From Meridianimarinicoccus roseus (GTDB lineage: Bacteria > Pseudomonadota > Alphaproteobacteria > Rhodobacterales > Rhodobacteraceae), in the NCBI RefSeq assembly GCF_003172915.1, contig NZ_QGKU01000038.1, positions 146,360-210,359 of the forward strand: DNA of 64,000 bases. Reading direction: 5' to 3'. Shown here piece by piece: positions 34,284 to 43,373 of this stretch. Under the pieces are notes generated by a model, which did not search any database, had not been told where the DNA came from, and worked only from the letters and a program-made list of their open reading frames with translations. Within the stretch, counting starts at the first letter, position 1. Every line of letters starts with the position of its first letter. The position numbers and the translations under genes are program-made.

Positions 34284-37200
34284 GTGGTGCCGAAGGATCA
34301 GGCGCCGCCGGACAATCAGACAAACGCGCGGGGGGCTTCAGGCCGCCCCGTCGGTGCTGGGCATCCCATATTTGCGGATATCGCCGAGCAGCTGCACGAC
34401 AATGGCTACGCCCCGCTTCCGATCCGGCCGGGCACGAAGGCCCCCGCGCCAAGCCGGTGGAGCAGCGTGACCATCGACCCGGCACAGGTCGCGCGCTGGT
34501 GCGAGGCGTATCCGCGGCTCGGTGTCGGCATGCGCACGGGCGAACTGGTCGGGCTGGACATCGACATTCTTGACCCGGACCAAGCCCACCACGTGCAGGC
34601 CGCGGCCCTCGCGCGTTTCGGCGAGACGCTGATCCGGGTGGGGCAATGGCCCAAGCGGTTGCTCCTGTACCGCACGGCCGAGCCCTTCGCGAAGATGTCC
34701 GTGCCCGGCATCGAGGTGCTGGGCGCGGGGCAGCAACTCGTGGCCTTTGGCATCCATCCCCGGACTTGCGCGCCCTATGCCTGGGTCACGGGAGAAACCC
34801 CGCTGGAGGTGCCGCTGGACGACCTGCCGGTCGTAGATGCAACGGCGATGGCGGCATTCCTCGGCGAGATGGGCGCTGTGCAGCCGCCGCAGTTGTCGGG
34901 GTCCAAGCAGCGTCGCTCCGGTGACACGCTTGCGCAGAACCGGCCGACCAGAGACTCCGAAGGGCGCGTAATCGACGGACGCGACGGGTGGTTGTCGACG
35001 ATCGCCTTCCACGCGGTGCACGATGCGGTGGACCGGAACGACCCGCTCCAGCCCGACATTCTCGCATATGCCGTCTGGGCGCGCTTCGCGGCCACTGCTG
35101 ATCTGGACCGTTCCCGCGACAACGGCCGCCCTTACACCCTGCAGGACGCCGCCCGGAAAGTGACAGACAAGCTGCGGCTGTTTGACGAGAGGCGCTTGCC
35201 GGACAGGGAGGCGCAGGTATCGCCCCCGAATCATACGCCTGCGACCGACAGCGTGGAGGCCGCACGGCTCAAGCTCGATGCCGCCATCGCGGATGCTTGC
35301 GACCGGATCTTGAACTGGCACGAAAGCGAGAAGACGGGTCCAGCACCGCGCATCGGGCTCAGGGCCACGGTGGGGCTGGGCAAGACGGCGGTGTCGCGCC
35401 GTCATGTTCTGGCCCTGCAGCGGGGCTTGCGGGAGAAGTGCCTTCCGGACAGGGTTATCGTGTTCACGCCGTCCCATGCTCTGGCCGAGGAAGCCGCGGC
35501 TGACTGGCAGGTGGACGGGGCGAAGGTTGCCGTGCTGCGCGGCTACGAGCGGGCGCATCCGGTCCACCAAACGCCCATGTGCAGCGACCTGCCAGCCGTG
35601 CGCGCCGCAGTGGCAGCGAAACTCCGTATTCACGAAACGGCCTGTCAGGACAAGCATGGCAACACGTGCCCTTATTTCCAAGGTTGCCTGAAGCAGGAGA
35701 ACCGCAAGGAGGTCGCGGGAGCCGAGGTCGTCGTGGCGCCCTATGACGTACTTTTCACCGGGCTCGGCATTCCGCCCGACACGATCGCGCTCATTCTGGT
35801 GGACGAGGCCTGTTGGGCGCGGGCGGTGGGTCAGACCAAAGGCCTCCATGTGGAAACTCTCGACAGCGAGCCGCTTTCCGGGCTGGGCGGGGGCATGTTC
35901 CGGGCGGCGGATGCCGGACGGATGGCGGACCTGCAGGCATTGCGCGTCCTGCTGCGCGATGCACTTGTGGCGAATGGTCCCGGTCCGGTGCATGGTCACG
36001 TTCTGCGCGCGGTCGGACTCGACGCCGAGGCCTGCCGCAATGCTGCAGACTTGGAGCAGCGACGTTGTCAGGACCCCGGACTGCGCCCCGGCCTGTCTCC
36101 GCAGGACCGCAAACGCGCCACAGCGGTCGCGCATGGAAATGCGCGGTCCGCGCTGAACCAGGAACTCTGGTCTGTGCTGGCGGTGCTGCTGGAGGCGGGG
36201 GTTGAATGCGACGGGCGGGTCCGGGTCGGGGCGCGCGATCCCGGGACCGGCCAGTCAGCTATCGTCATCAACAAGCTCGCAGCACTGCACCCAAACCTCG
36301 TGGGCAAACCGATCCTGCATCTCGACGCCACGATGGTGCCGAGGATCGCCGGAACCGTCTTGCCCGGGATCAGGGTGACCCAGATTGATGCCGCGGCCCC
36401 GCACATGCACATTACGCTGGTCGCGGGGCAGTTCGGCAAGTCGGCCCTCTGCAATGGTCCTCGCGCATCACCCGTCGAGCGTGCTCGACGCGAACGCAAC
36501 CTGTCCGCTTGTGTCGATCATGTCTGCTGGCATGCCGCCCGCGTGATCCCGGGACGCACGCTGGTGGTCACCTACAAGGCAATAGAGGCCGCCTTCGGGG
36601 GCATCCCCGGCGTGGAGGTCGCGCATTTCAATGGGGTCGCGGGGCTCGATGGCTGGCGCAACGTGGCACAGATCATCGTGATCGGACGCCCGCTTCCGTG
36701 CGACACCGATTTGAATGACCTTGCTGCAGCGCTGTTCGGGCACGACGCGTCGGCTGACCGCTATGCAAAGGATGCCGTCGGCGTCTGGATGCGCAATGGC
36801 TCACATCGCGGTGTGCAGGTGCTGCGCCATGGCGACCCGCTGGCCGAAGACATCCGTGCGGCCATCTGCGACGCCGAACTGATCCAGGCCATCGGCCGCG
36901 GGCGCGGCGTGAACCGCACGGCGGACAATCCGCTGGAGGTGCAGGTCTTGGCTGATGTCGCCCTACCGCTGGTGCATGACCGGATCACGACCTGGGACAT
37001 GGAGGCACCCGACCTGATGCAGCGCATGCTGCTGGAGGGCATCGCCACCGACAGCCCCGGCGATGCGGCCGTGTTGCATCCGGGAATGTTCTCGTCCGCC
37101 AACCAAGCGAAGCTCGCGCTCCAGCGATCGCTATTTAAGGGTCAAATCCCTATAAGAGATACCTATAAGGGTTTGACCCTTAAATCAGCCCGCTACCGAC

Positions 37201-37322
37201 GCGCCGGCCGGGGGCGCGGTTGGCAGACTGCCTGGTGGATCGATGGCAACGCCGACGAGGTGCGTGCAACGCTGGAGAGCAAGCTGGGAGCGTTGGCGGG
37301 GTGGAAGCCAGGCGACGGGTAA
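34284..37322 (+). CDS. bifunctional primase/polymerase-helicase of a mobile element
   Basis: 1012 residues from GTG 34284 with AAGGGG just upstream. The N-terminal prim-pol-like domain has YAPLPIRPGTKAPA, GVGMRTGELVGLDIDILD and GQQLVAFGIHP. A middle region holds the nucleotide-binding motif RATVGLGKTAVS (about 357-368) and VIVFTPSHALAEEAA; ILVDEACWARA is a likely Walker B. A Cys group (CQDKHGNTCPYFQGC) may bind zinc. It should make primers and unwind DNA for replication of a plasmid, ICE or satellite. The 3' end contains a large inverted repeat (37134-37184). Confidence 0.8.
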   Translation: MVPKDQAPPDNQTNARGASGRPVGAGHPIFADIAEQLHDNGYAPLPIRPGTKAPAPSRWSSVTIDPAQVARWCEAYPRLGVGMRTGELVGLDIDILDPDQAHHVQAAALARFGETLIRVGQWPKRLLLYRTAEPFAKMSVPGIEVLGAGQQLVAFGIHPRTCAPYAWVTGETPLEVPLDDLPVVDATAMAAFLGEMGAVQPPQLSGSKQRRSGDTLAQNRPTRDSEGRVIDGRDGWLSTIAFHAVHDAVDRNDPLQPDILAYAVWARFAATADLDRSRDNGRPYTLQDAARKVTDKLRLFDERRLPDREAQVSPPNHTPATDSVEAARLKLDAAIADACDRILNWHESEKTGPAPRIGLRATVGLGKTAVSRRHVLALQRGLREKCLPDRVIVFTPSHALAEEAAADWQVDGAKVAVLRGYERAHPVHQTPMCSDLPAVRAAVAAKLRIHETACQDKHGNTCPYFQGCLKQENRKEVAGAEVVVAPYDVLFTGLGIPPDTIALILVDEACWARAVGQTKGLHVETLDSEPLSGLGGGMFRAADAGRMADLQALRVLLRDALVANGPGPVHGHVLRAVGLDAEACRNAADLEQRRCQDPGLRPGLSPQDRKRATAVAHGNARSALNQELWSVLAVLLEAGVECDGRVRVGARDPGTGQSAIVINKLAALHPNLVGKPILHLDATMVPRIAGTVLPGIRVTQIDAAAPHMHITLVAGQFGKSALCNGPRASPVERARRERNLSACVDHVCWHAARVIPGRTLVVTYKAIEAAFGGIPGVEVAHFNGVAGLDGWRNVAQIIVIGRPLPCDTDLNDLAAALFGHDASADRYAKDAVGVWMRNGSHRGVQVLRHGDPLAEDIRAAICDAELIQAIGRGRGVNRTADNPLEVQVLADVALPLVHDRITTWDMEAPDLMQRMLLEGIATDSPGDAAVLHPGMFSSANQAKLALQRSLFKGQIPIRDTYKGLTLKSARYRRAGRGRGWQTAWWIDGNADEVRATLESKLGALAGWKPGDG
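37134..37184. repeat. 21-bp-arm inverted repeat inside the primase gene
   Basis: Arms at 37134-37154 and 37164-37184 are complementary except at two positions, with a 9-base spacer. Each arm begins or ends with TTTAAGGGTCAAA or its complement. It is AT-rich inside a GC-rich gene and is translated as FKGQIPIRDTYKGLTLK. It could be an origin, a transfer or recombination site, or a hairpin at the mRNA end. Confidence 0.8.
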
Positions 37323-37406
37323 CAGATGCGTAGAGTTGGTTGTTGCCAATCATGCGAAGGGCGGCAGAACGTGTAGCCCTTCGATCGTGAAACCGGTGAA
37401 AGATCC

Positions 37407-37913
37407 TCAACCAGCGAAGCGGGACAGCTCGTTCGTGCGCGCGTGAAAAGTTCCGTATACCCACCGCGCGCAATTCTCGCAGGGTGGGTTGTAGCTCACG
37501 CCGCCGACATCCTTCCGGAAAGGGATCAGAACATAGTTTCGCGGATCCGCGTTCTTGATGTGTTTGATATGAAAATAGACCTTGGGCTCGGCGCAGTTGA
37601 CTGCGCCGCGCTGGTGTTTTGCGACGCCACGCTTCGTGATCTGGGACATCGTGAAGCCTCCGCCCTCGGTGGACGCGAGAAACCTGTTCAGTTGGCCATT
37701 GATGATGTCGCGCGCGGCATTCGCGCTGCCGCCGACCCGTTTGATCAGTGTTTCGTAGCCAACCTTGCCGGAGAAATACACAACGCTCGGATCGCCACTG
37801 ATATGGATCGCTACCGCGCAAGTGGTATCCGGGCCGATGCCCTCCATGCTGTACATCGTTTCCGCAAGGTCTTGTGCCTGGGCCAATAGATGTGCCCCCG
37901 ATCCGTTCGCCAT
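37407..37913 (-). CDS. putative cytidine-deaminase-fold protein
   Basis: 168 residues from ATG 37913, with GGGAG 5 bases upstream; the frame is open to 38102 but the extra part looks non-coding. Two zinc motifs of the deaminase superfamily are present in order: VNCAEPK (Cys107, Glu109) and PPCENCARW (Cys145, Cys148), about 36 residues apart. A Cys in place of the usual His before AE is known in several toxin-type deaminase families. No signal peptide is seen. It may edit nucleic acid or nucleotides in defence or conflict. It is convergent with the primase gene. Confidence 0.62.
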   Translation of the reverse strand: MANGSGAHLLAQAQDLAETMYSMEGIGPDTTCAVAIHISGDPSVVYFSGKVGYETLIKRVGGSANAARDIINGQLNRFLASTEGGGFTMSQITKRGVAKHQRGAVNCAEPKVYFHIKHIKNADPRNYVLIPFRKDVGGVSYNPPCENCARWVYGTFHARTNELSRFAG

Positions 37914-38282
37914 TGAAGCTCCCATCCCCGCGCTTTTTCGACGAGCAGAGTATTGCTGACCAAGGCCCGCACCAACTCCGGATTTCCAGTCTGGTTCGGC
38001 GAAAGGCTTGATGATCCGCGTCACTCTTCTGCACAAAGCGAACACGGGCGGTACAGGTGGCCTTGTGCTGCCACCGCCAGCCGCGCCTTGCTTCGCGACC
38101 AATTGCAGTCGAGCTCAAAGTGAGCGTGGGACAGGATGCTTCTCGCGTGCATTTTTAGGGTGCGAGACACGCTTGTTGAGGGCGCGATGGACCATTGCCC
38201 GACCAAACTTGCAAGCAATTGCAAAAAGGGCAATAAATGATCGAGAAAGCGAATTGCAGTTGTAGATTTTGAGGCGCGCGTT
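37914..38282. other. 369-bp divergent intergenic stretch
   Basis: Lies between the deaminase-like gene (minus) and the thermonuclease gene (plus). No convincing short gene or RNA is seen; it probably holds both promoters. The stretch is more AT-rich next to 38230-38300. Confidence 0.5.
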
Positions 38283-38888
38283 TTGGATGTTGTAGTACTG
38301 CTCATCTTGGTGGGCGCAGTTCTGGCCGCATTCGGAATGCGGCGAAAGGTTGATGAACCAAGAGGATCGGATCCAGCCCGAACGATCCTGCAGACATCTG
38401 GCAAGACCACGACGCCAGAGAGAACATACGATGCGCCCTCGACGTTCGACGCCCAAACCGCCGAGAGTTTGAACGAACCGCGTGTTCTGACAGGGGCTGC
38501 CTACATCACAGACGGTGACACGATAACGATTCAGAAAACCCAGATCAGATTGTTTGGAATAGACGCGCCTGAGTTGAACCATCCCTATGGATCAAAGGCC
38601 AAATGGGCGTTGCACAAGCTGTGCAAAGGTCAGACCGTGCGCGCTGTGGTCATTGATGAAGATGATCACGGGCGAACGGTGGCACACTGCTACCTGCCAG
38701 ACGGGCGCGACTTGTCGGCCGAGATGGTGCGGCAGGGTTTGGCGATCGATTGGCCAAAATTCTCCGGCGGCAAATACCGGCAGATGGAAACTCCCGACGC
38801 TCGCAAGAAGCTTTTTCTGGCCGACGCGCGACAAAAAGGGCGGATGCATGTCTGGGAGAAGTTCGAGGCGCGACAGCGCGAGCGCTGA
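38283..38888 (+). CDS. thermonuclease-family (SNase-like) protein
   Basis: 201 residues from a TTG at 38283. One N-terminal membrane or signal helix (VVVLLILVGAVLAAFG) is followed by a linker and an SNase domain with YITDGDTI (Ca ligands), QIRLFGIDAPE (Arg and Glu) and DHGRTVAHC (second Arg). All catalytic residues of staphylococcal nuclease seem kept. It should cut DNA or RNA outside the membrane or at the envelope. Such genes are common on plasmids and islands. Confidence 0.82.
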   Translation: MDVVVLLILVGAVLAAFGMRRKVDEPRGSDPARTILQTSGKTTTPERTYDAPSTFDAQTAESLNEPRVLTGAAYITDGDTITIQKTQIRLFGIDAPELNHPYGSKAKWALHKLCKGQTVRAVVIDEDDHGRTVAHCYLPDGRDLSAEMVRQGLAIDWPKFSGGKYRQMETPDARKKLFLADARQKGRMHVWEKFEARQRER

Positions 38889-39315
38889 GACCGTTGGCTG
38901 TATTGTGCGCTCAGATCGCTTTGGAAGTGGCTCCGCGATAGCAGATCGGTCGCCCCGAATAGCTCTCAACCCAGACAGCCTGCTGAACGAGGCCCTGAGC
39001 AGCCGACCCTTGGCATTTCGAAGACAATGATGCGGATGTTGCTGTTTCGGCGATCCGGTCCACGCGTCGACCTTTGCGTACGTAGCCCGAATTTGAACCG
39101 GGTATCGCAATCAACTGCGAGCAGCTTTAGCGCCCATTGTGGAATTGCACGCGAAGGCGGGGAATTGCCGCTGTAAGCTGCGCCAGCGTCTTGTCTTGCT
39201 GTTGTCGTCAATTGCGTATTGCTGCGTATTCGTGTCGATAAATGTCATTCTTACAATGATTTAGGCGCTCCTGTATGCTTCGGGGAGAGGCAGCTACAGG
39301 GACGGGAATTGTCGG
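38889..39315. other. 427-bp stretch without a gene
   Basis: No convincing protein or structural RNA gene on either strand. Two near-identical 10-base words (GCGTATTGCT and GCGTATTCGT) stand side by side near 39211-39230 upstream of the ParB-methyltransferase gene and could be a regulator site. GGGACGGGA near 39300 may be the ribosome binding site of the next gene. Confidence 0.5.
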
Positions 39316-40590
39316 ATGGGGGCACAGCGCTGCGGGGCGGTGGGGCAGACGGACATCGAAGGCGCGCGGGCGATCGACCACCGGCCCGTGGCGGATCTGA
39401 TCCCGTATGCGCGCAACGCCCGGACGCATTCCGAGCGCCAGGTCGCGCTGATCGCGGGGTCCATCCGGGAGTTCGGGTTCAACAACCCGGTGCTGGTGGA
39501 CGGCGGAAACGGCATCATCGCGGGGCACGGCCGGGTGCTGGCGGCGCGGCAACTGGGGATGACCACGGTGCCGGTGATCGAACTGGCGCATCTGTCGGAG
39601 GCGGCGAAGCGGGCCTACGTGCTCGCGGACAACAAGCTGGCGGAGGCGGCGGGCTGGGATCGCGACCTGCTGGCGCTGGAGGTGGCGGACCTGTCGGCGC
39701 TCGGCATCGACTTGGCGGAGCTCGGCTTTGCGGGCGCGGAGCTGGACGCGCTGCTGGCCCATGACGCCCGGGATGCGAAGGAAGAGGAGACGCCAGAGCC
39801 GCCCGCCGACCCGGTGTCACGCCATGGCGATCTGTGGCGGCTTGGGAACCACCGGCTGATCTGCGGCAGCGCGACGGACGAGGCGGTGGTCGCGCGTGTG
39901 CTGGAGGGCGTGCGCCCGCACCTGATGGTGACCGATCCGCCCTACGGCGTGAACTACGACCCCGCCTGGCGCAACGAAACGGGCGCGGCGAAGACGAAGC
40001 GCACGGGCAAGGTGTTGAACGACGACCGGGCCGACTGGCGCGAGGCGTGGGACCTGTTTCCTGGCGATGTCGCCTATGTCTGGCACGGGGCGCTGCATGC
40101 GGGCACGGTGGCGGACAGCCTCAAGGCGTCGGGCTTCGCGATCCGGTCGCAGATCGTCTGGGCCAAGGACCGGCTGGTGCTCTCGCGCGGGCATTACCAC
40201 TGGCAGCACGAACCGGCCTGGTACTGCGTGCGCGGCAAGGGGCACTGGTCGGGGGACCGGACGCAATCGACGCTGTGGCAGATCCCGAACCGGGACCAGG
40301 ACGCCGCCACGGTTCACGGCACGCAGAAGCCGGTGGAGTGCATGCGCCGCCCGATCCTTAACAACTCGGCGCCGGGGCAGGCGGTGTACGAGCCGTTCAG
40401 CGGATCGGGCACCACGGTGATCGCGGCGCAGACGACCGGGCGGGCGTGCCACGCGGTGGAGCTCGACCCGGCCTATGTCGACGTCGCGGTGCAGCGCTGG
40501 CAGGCCTTCAGCGGCGAGGAGGCGGTGCTCGACGGCTGGGATCGCAGTTTCGCCGAGATGGCCGAGACGCGTCAGGGGGCACCCGCATGA
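39316..40590 (+). CDS. phage-type ParB-domain DNA methyltransferase
   Basis: 424 residues. A ParB/sulfiredoxin-like N-terminal domain (about 20-110: VADLIPYARNARTHSERQ, GHGRVLAARQLGM) is fused to a beta-class methyltransferase with VTDPPYGVNYD (about 210-220), SQIVWAKDRLVLSRGHYHW and the AdoMet motif FSGSGTTVIAA near the end. It should methylate adenine or N4-cytosine in DNA. Such fusions sit beside terminase genes in prophages of Rhodobacterales. The stop overlaps the next start (ATGA). Confidence 0.88.
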   Translation: MGAQRCGAVGQTDIEGARAIDHRPVADLIPYARNARTHSERQVALIAGSIREFGFNNPVLVDGGNGIIAGHGRVLAARQLGMTTVPVIELAHLSEAAKRAYVLADNKLAEAAGWDRDLLALEVADLSALGIDLAELGFAGAELDALLAHDARDAKEEETPEPPADPVSRHGDLWRLGNHRLICGSATDEAVVARVLEGVRPHLMVTDPPYGVNYDPAWRNETGAAKTKRTGKVLNDDRADWREAWDLFPGDVAYVWHGALHAGTVADSLKASGFAIRSQIVWAKDRLVLSRGHYHWQHEPAWYCVRGKGHWSGDRTQSTLWQIPNRDQDAATVHGTQKPVECMRRPILNNSAPGQAVYEPFSGSGTTVIAAQTTGRACHAVELDPAYVDVAVQRWQAFSGEEAVLDGWDRSFAEMAETRQGAPA

Positions 40591-40850
40591 GCCGGTCGCG
40601 CGCCCTGTCGGCCATCGAGGCGGTCACCAATGTCGTCGTCGGTTACGGCGTTGCCGTGGCGGCGCAGCTGGTGTTTTTCCCGGCCATCGGGATCAGCGTG
40701 GCGCTGGCCGACAACCTGCGGCTGGGCGCGCTCTTCACCGGGTTGTCGCTGGTGCGCAGCTATGTGCTGCGGCGGCTCTTTGCGCGGATCGGCCGGAGGG
40801 CGCCGGGCGGAACAGGAGGCGGTCCATGCCGCGCAAGCCGATCGAGCTGA
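40587..40850 (+). CDS. small phage-associated membrane protein
   Basis: 87 residues with two hydrophobic segments (VVVGYGVAVAAQLVFFPAIG and LGALFTGLSLV) and a basic end (YVLRRLFARIGRR). It is in the position where phage genomes of this group often have a short DUF7220-type protein between the ParB-methyltransferase and terminase genes. It overlaps the upstream gene (ATGA) and the next gene by 25 bases. Confidence 0.65.
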   Translation: MSRSRALSAIEAVTNVVVGYGVAVAAQLVFFPAIGISVALADNLRLGALFTGLSLVRSYVLRRLFARIGRRAPGGTGGGPCRASRSS

Positions 40851-41287
40851 CCGAGGCGCAGCGGGCGGAGGTGGAGACCCTCGCGGCGCTGCTGAACCAG
40901 GACCAGATCGCGGATTACCTTGGCGTGTCGCGGCGGACCTTCCATGCAATTTGCGGCCGGGACGAAGACGTCGCCGCCCGGTATAAAAGGGGCAAGGCGA
41001 AGGCCATCGCCCATGTCGCCAACGGGCTGCTGCAGAAGGCCCGCGGCGGCGACACCACGTCGATGATCTTCTATCTGAAGACCCAGGCGGGCTGGCGCGA
41101 GACCGACCGGCTGGAGCACACCGGGGCCGAAGGCGGGCCGATCGCGTTGACGGACGGCCGTTCGAAGCTCGTGCAGTATCTCGATGCGGTGGCCGAGCGC
41201 ATCGCGGCAGGACCGGACCCGGCGATGCGCGCGCCAGCGCTGTCGACCGGGTCCTCGCCCGCAGCGCTGGCCGATGGGCGGGGCTGA
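40826..41287 (+). CDS. small-terminase-like helix-turn-helix protein
   Basis: 153 residues, AGGAGG before ATG 40826. A homeodomain-like N-terminal HTH (LTEAQRAEVETLAALL, QDQIADYLGVSRRTFH) and a following helix pair with DTTSMIFYLKTQAGWRETD match the DNA-binding subunit of phage terminases. It should bind pac/cos DNA for packaging. A second, different small-terminase gene follows, which is unusual. Confidence 0.68.
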   Translation: MPRKPIELTEAQRAEVETLAALLNQDQIADYLGVSRRTFHAICGRDEDVAARYKRGKAKAIAHVANGLLQKARGGDTTSMIFYLKTQAGWRETDRLEHTGAEGGPIALTDGRSKLVQYLDAVAERIAAGPDPAMRAPALSTGSSPAALADGRG

Positions 41288-41288
41288 C

Positions 41289-41834
41289 ATGAGAGGCCGC
41301 AAGCCCCCCGCGCGCGCGCGCGACCACCCGGACGCCCCGGTGCTGGCCGAGGTGCTGCCGCGTTGCCCGCCGCATCTGTCCGCCGTCGCCCGCAAGGAGT
41401 GGCGGCGCCTGGCCACGCCGCTCTTCGAGGCCGGGGTTCTGACGCTCGCCGACCGCGCCGCGCTGGCGGCCTATTGCCAGGCCTGGGGCCGCTGGGTCGA
41501 GGCGGAGGGAAAGCTGGCGGAGACCCCGGCGTTGCTGAAAACGCCGTCGGGTTATGTGCAGCAATCACCGTGGCTGTCGATCGCCAACAAGCAGCTGGAG
41601 ATCATGGGCCGCTACATGGCCGAGCTGGGCCTGACGCCGGTCTCGCGCAGCAGGGTCGCTGTGACGGACGGTCATGGGGCGCCGCCACTGATCGACAAGA
41701 TCCAGTTCGTCGTCGCGTATCAGGACGCGGACGGCACGATCCGGGAGGAACCGATGCCGGGCATCGCACGCGAGGAGGAAGGCAGCGGCCGGGCACCCGG
41801 CACCACGCGCATCGATCTCGATCCGCGCCTGTAA
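41289..41834 (+). CDS. phage terminase small subunit, P27 family
   Basis: 181 residues. The P27 fold is visible in CPPHLSAVARKEWRRLATPL, DRAALAAYCQAWGRWVEAE and QQSPWLSIANKQLEIMGRY. This family starts DNA packaging in many tailed phages. No large terminase, portal or capsid gene follows; instead a resolvase gene begins 86 bases later, so the phage module is a remnant or a satellite. Confidence 0.85.
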   Translation: MRGRKPPARARDHPDAPVLAEVLPRCPPHLSAVARKEWRRLATPLFEAGVLTLADRAALAAYCQAWGRWVEAEGKLAETPALLKTPSGYVQQSPWLSIANKQLEIMGRYMAELGLTPVSRSRVAVTDGHGAPPLIDKIQFVVAYQDADGTIREEPMPGIAREEEGSGRAPGTTRIDLDPRL

Positions 41835-41920
41835 GCCACAGAAACCGCTACGCGATCCGCCGGAAGCCACGGTACAGACCTGCGCAACGAAGGTTTGGCA
41901 GGTGTGTACGGGGGCGGGGC

Positions 41921-42634
41921 ATGGCGATCGGGACGGCAGCACAGCGCTTCATCGCCTACGAGCGCGTCTCGACTGCGCGGCAGGGTGCCAGCGGCCTCGG
42001 GCTCGCCGCGCAGCGATCCGCCATCGACGCCTTCGCCCGATCCCGCGGCGCCGAGGTCACCGCCCGGTTCACCGAGGTCGAGAGCGGCAAGCTGGCCTCG
42101 CGCCCGGAACTGGACAAGGCGCTGAACCTCGCCCGTCTGACCGGCGCCACGCTTGTGATCGCCCGGCTGGACCGGCTGTCGCGCAACGCGGCCTTCCTGC
42201 TGACGCTCCGCGACAGCGGCGCGCGGTTCCTGGCCTGCGACATGCCCGAGGCGAACGACCTGACCGTCGGCATCATGGCGCTGGTGGCGCAGGCCGAACG
42301 CGAGGCGATCTCGCGCCGCACGAAGGAAGCGCTGGCCACTGCGAAGGCCCGCGGCGTGCGGCTGGGTAACCCGAACGGCGCCGCGGCGCTGCGCCGGGCC
42401 GGGCAGGGTGGCACGGCCCTGCGCGCCACCGTCACCGCCAATGCGGACGCGCATGCAGCGGCCCTCGCACCCGTCATCGCCGCGCTGCAGGCGCAGGGCC
42501 ACACGTCGCTCCGGGCCCTCGCAACCGCTCTCGCCGCCGCGGGCATGCAGACCCGCCGCGGCGGCCGCTGGCACGTCTCCACCGTCAGGAACCTGCTCGC
42601 GCGGATCGAAAGGCAGGATGGTGCGGAGGAGTGA
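41921..42634 (+). CDS. small serine recombinase (resolvase/invertase family)
   Basis: 237 residues. FIAYERVSTARQGASGLG gives the catalytic Ser; LVIARLDRLSRNAAFLL and MALVAQAEREAISRRTKEAL complete the resolvase domain. The C-terminal HTH (LRALATALAAAGMQTRR, WHVSTVRNLLARI) binds the res or inversion site. It should resolve cointegrates or flip a segment. It is unrelated in detail to the two large recombinases of this window. Confidence 0.87.
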   Translation: MAIGTAAQRFIAYERVSTARQGASGLGLAAQRSAIDAFARSRGAEVTARFTEVESGKLASRPELDKALNLARLTGATLVIARLDRLSRNAAFLLTLRDSGARFLACDMPEANDLTVGIMALVAQAEREAISRRTKEALATAKARGVRLGNPNGAAALRRAGQGGTALRATVTANADAHAAALAPVIAALQAQGHTSLRALATALAAAGMQTRRGGRWHVSTVRNLLARIERQDGAEE

Positions 42635-42715
42635 ACCTCAGACACCGCCCGTGGGCAGGGCGATGCCGCGGCTCGCCGCCGCCCGACCGAAGCCGGGCAA
42701 GCTGTCATGGGGTGT

Positions 42716-43279
42716 TCAGTCCACGATATGGTAGCAGCGCCCGCGCGCTTCGTCCTTGCGCGACGTGATGGTCAGCCCGAGGCGCTTCTTCAGCGCGCCC
42801 GACATGGCGCCGCGGACCGTGTGCGGCTGCCAGCCGGTTGCCGCCACGATCTCGGCGATGGTGGCGCCGCCCTCGGTGCGGAGCATTCCGATCAGCCGCG
42901 CCTGCTTGGTGCCCGCGCGCGGTGTGCGGGCTGTGGGGGTTGCGCTGTCTGTGGTGGGCGCGTTGCTCTCTGCGGTCACGCTCGGCGCCGTGTCTGCTTC
43001 CTTGAACGCGCTGTCGCCAACCTCCGGTGCGATGCCGATGGCGGCCAGCCCCGCGGCGGTGGCGACCAGCGTGACGCCATGCCCGTCGCCGGTCTCGCGC
43101 CAGACGGGCTCGCCCTCGCGCATGTCGACCTCATCGAGGAAGCCTTTGGCGCGCATCGCGCCGACCACCTTGGCGGCGGCGCCGCCCCGCAGCATCTCGG
43201 GCAGCGGCAGGGCGATGTGGTCCGCGCGCCGTGCTGCGGCACTCAGGATAATGGCTTGGGTGTCGGAAAGCCTGGTCAT
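42716..43279 (-). CDS. DUF3489 domain protein
   Basis: 187 residues. The C-terminal DUF3489 winged-helix segment reads GTKQARLIGMLRTEGGAT, AEIVAATGWQPHTVRGAMSG and LKKRLGLTITSRKDE. The N-terminal part (about 1-85) resembles a second small helical domain. These proteins are common on alphaproteobacterial islands next to recombinases and are probably DNA binding. It is convergent with the resolvase gene. Confidence 0.78.
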   Translation of the reverse strand: MTRLSDTQAIILSAAARRADHIALPLPEMLRGGAAAKVVGAMRAKGFLDEVDMREGEPVWRETGDGHGVTLVATAAGLAAIGIAPEVGDSAFKEADTAPSVTAESNAPTTDSATPTARTPRAGTKQARLIGMLRTEGGATIAEIVAATGWQPHTVRGAMSGALKKRLGLTITSRKDEARGRCYHIVD

Positions 43280-43373
43280 GGGGTCGTCTCCCGTGATCGG
43301 ACCGCGACCGTCGCGGCCCTCGTACGAGCCCGACCGCGCAGGGCGCGGCCAGAGTGCGGACGTTGGCGCAGGA

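Noticed and set aside
34338..36134. 598-codon minus-strand frame opposite the primase/helicase gene
   Set aside because: Low-quality composition and no motif; the plus-strand gene has clear prim-pol and helicase motifs.
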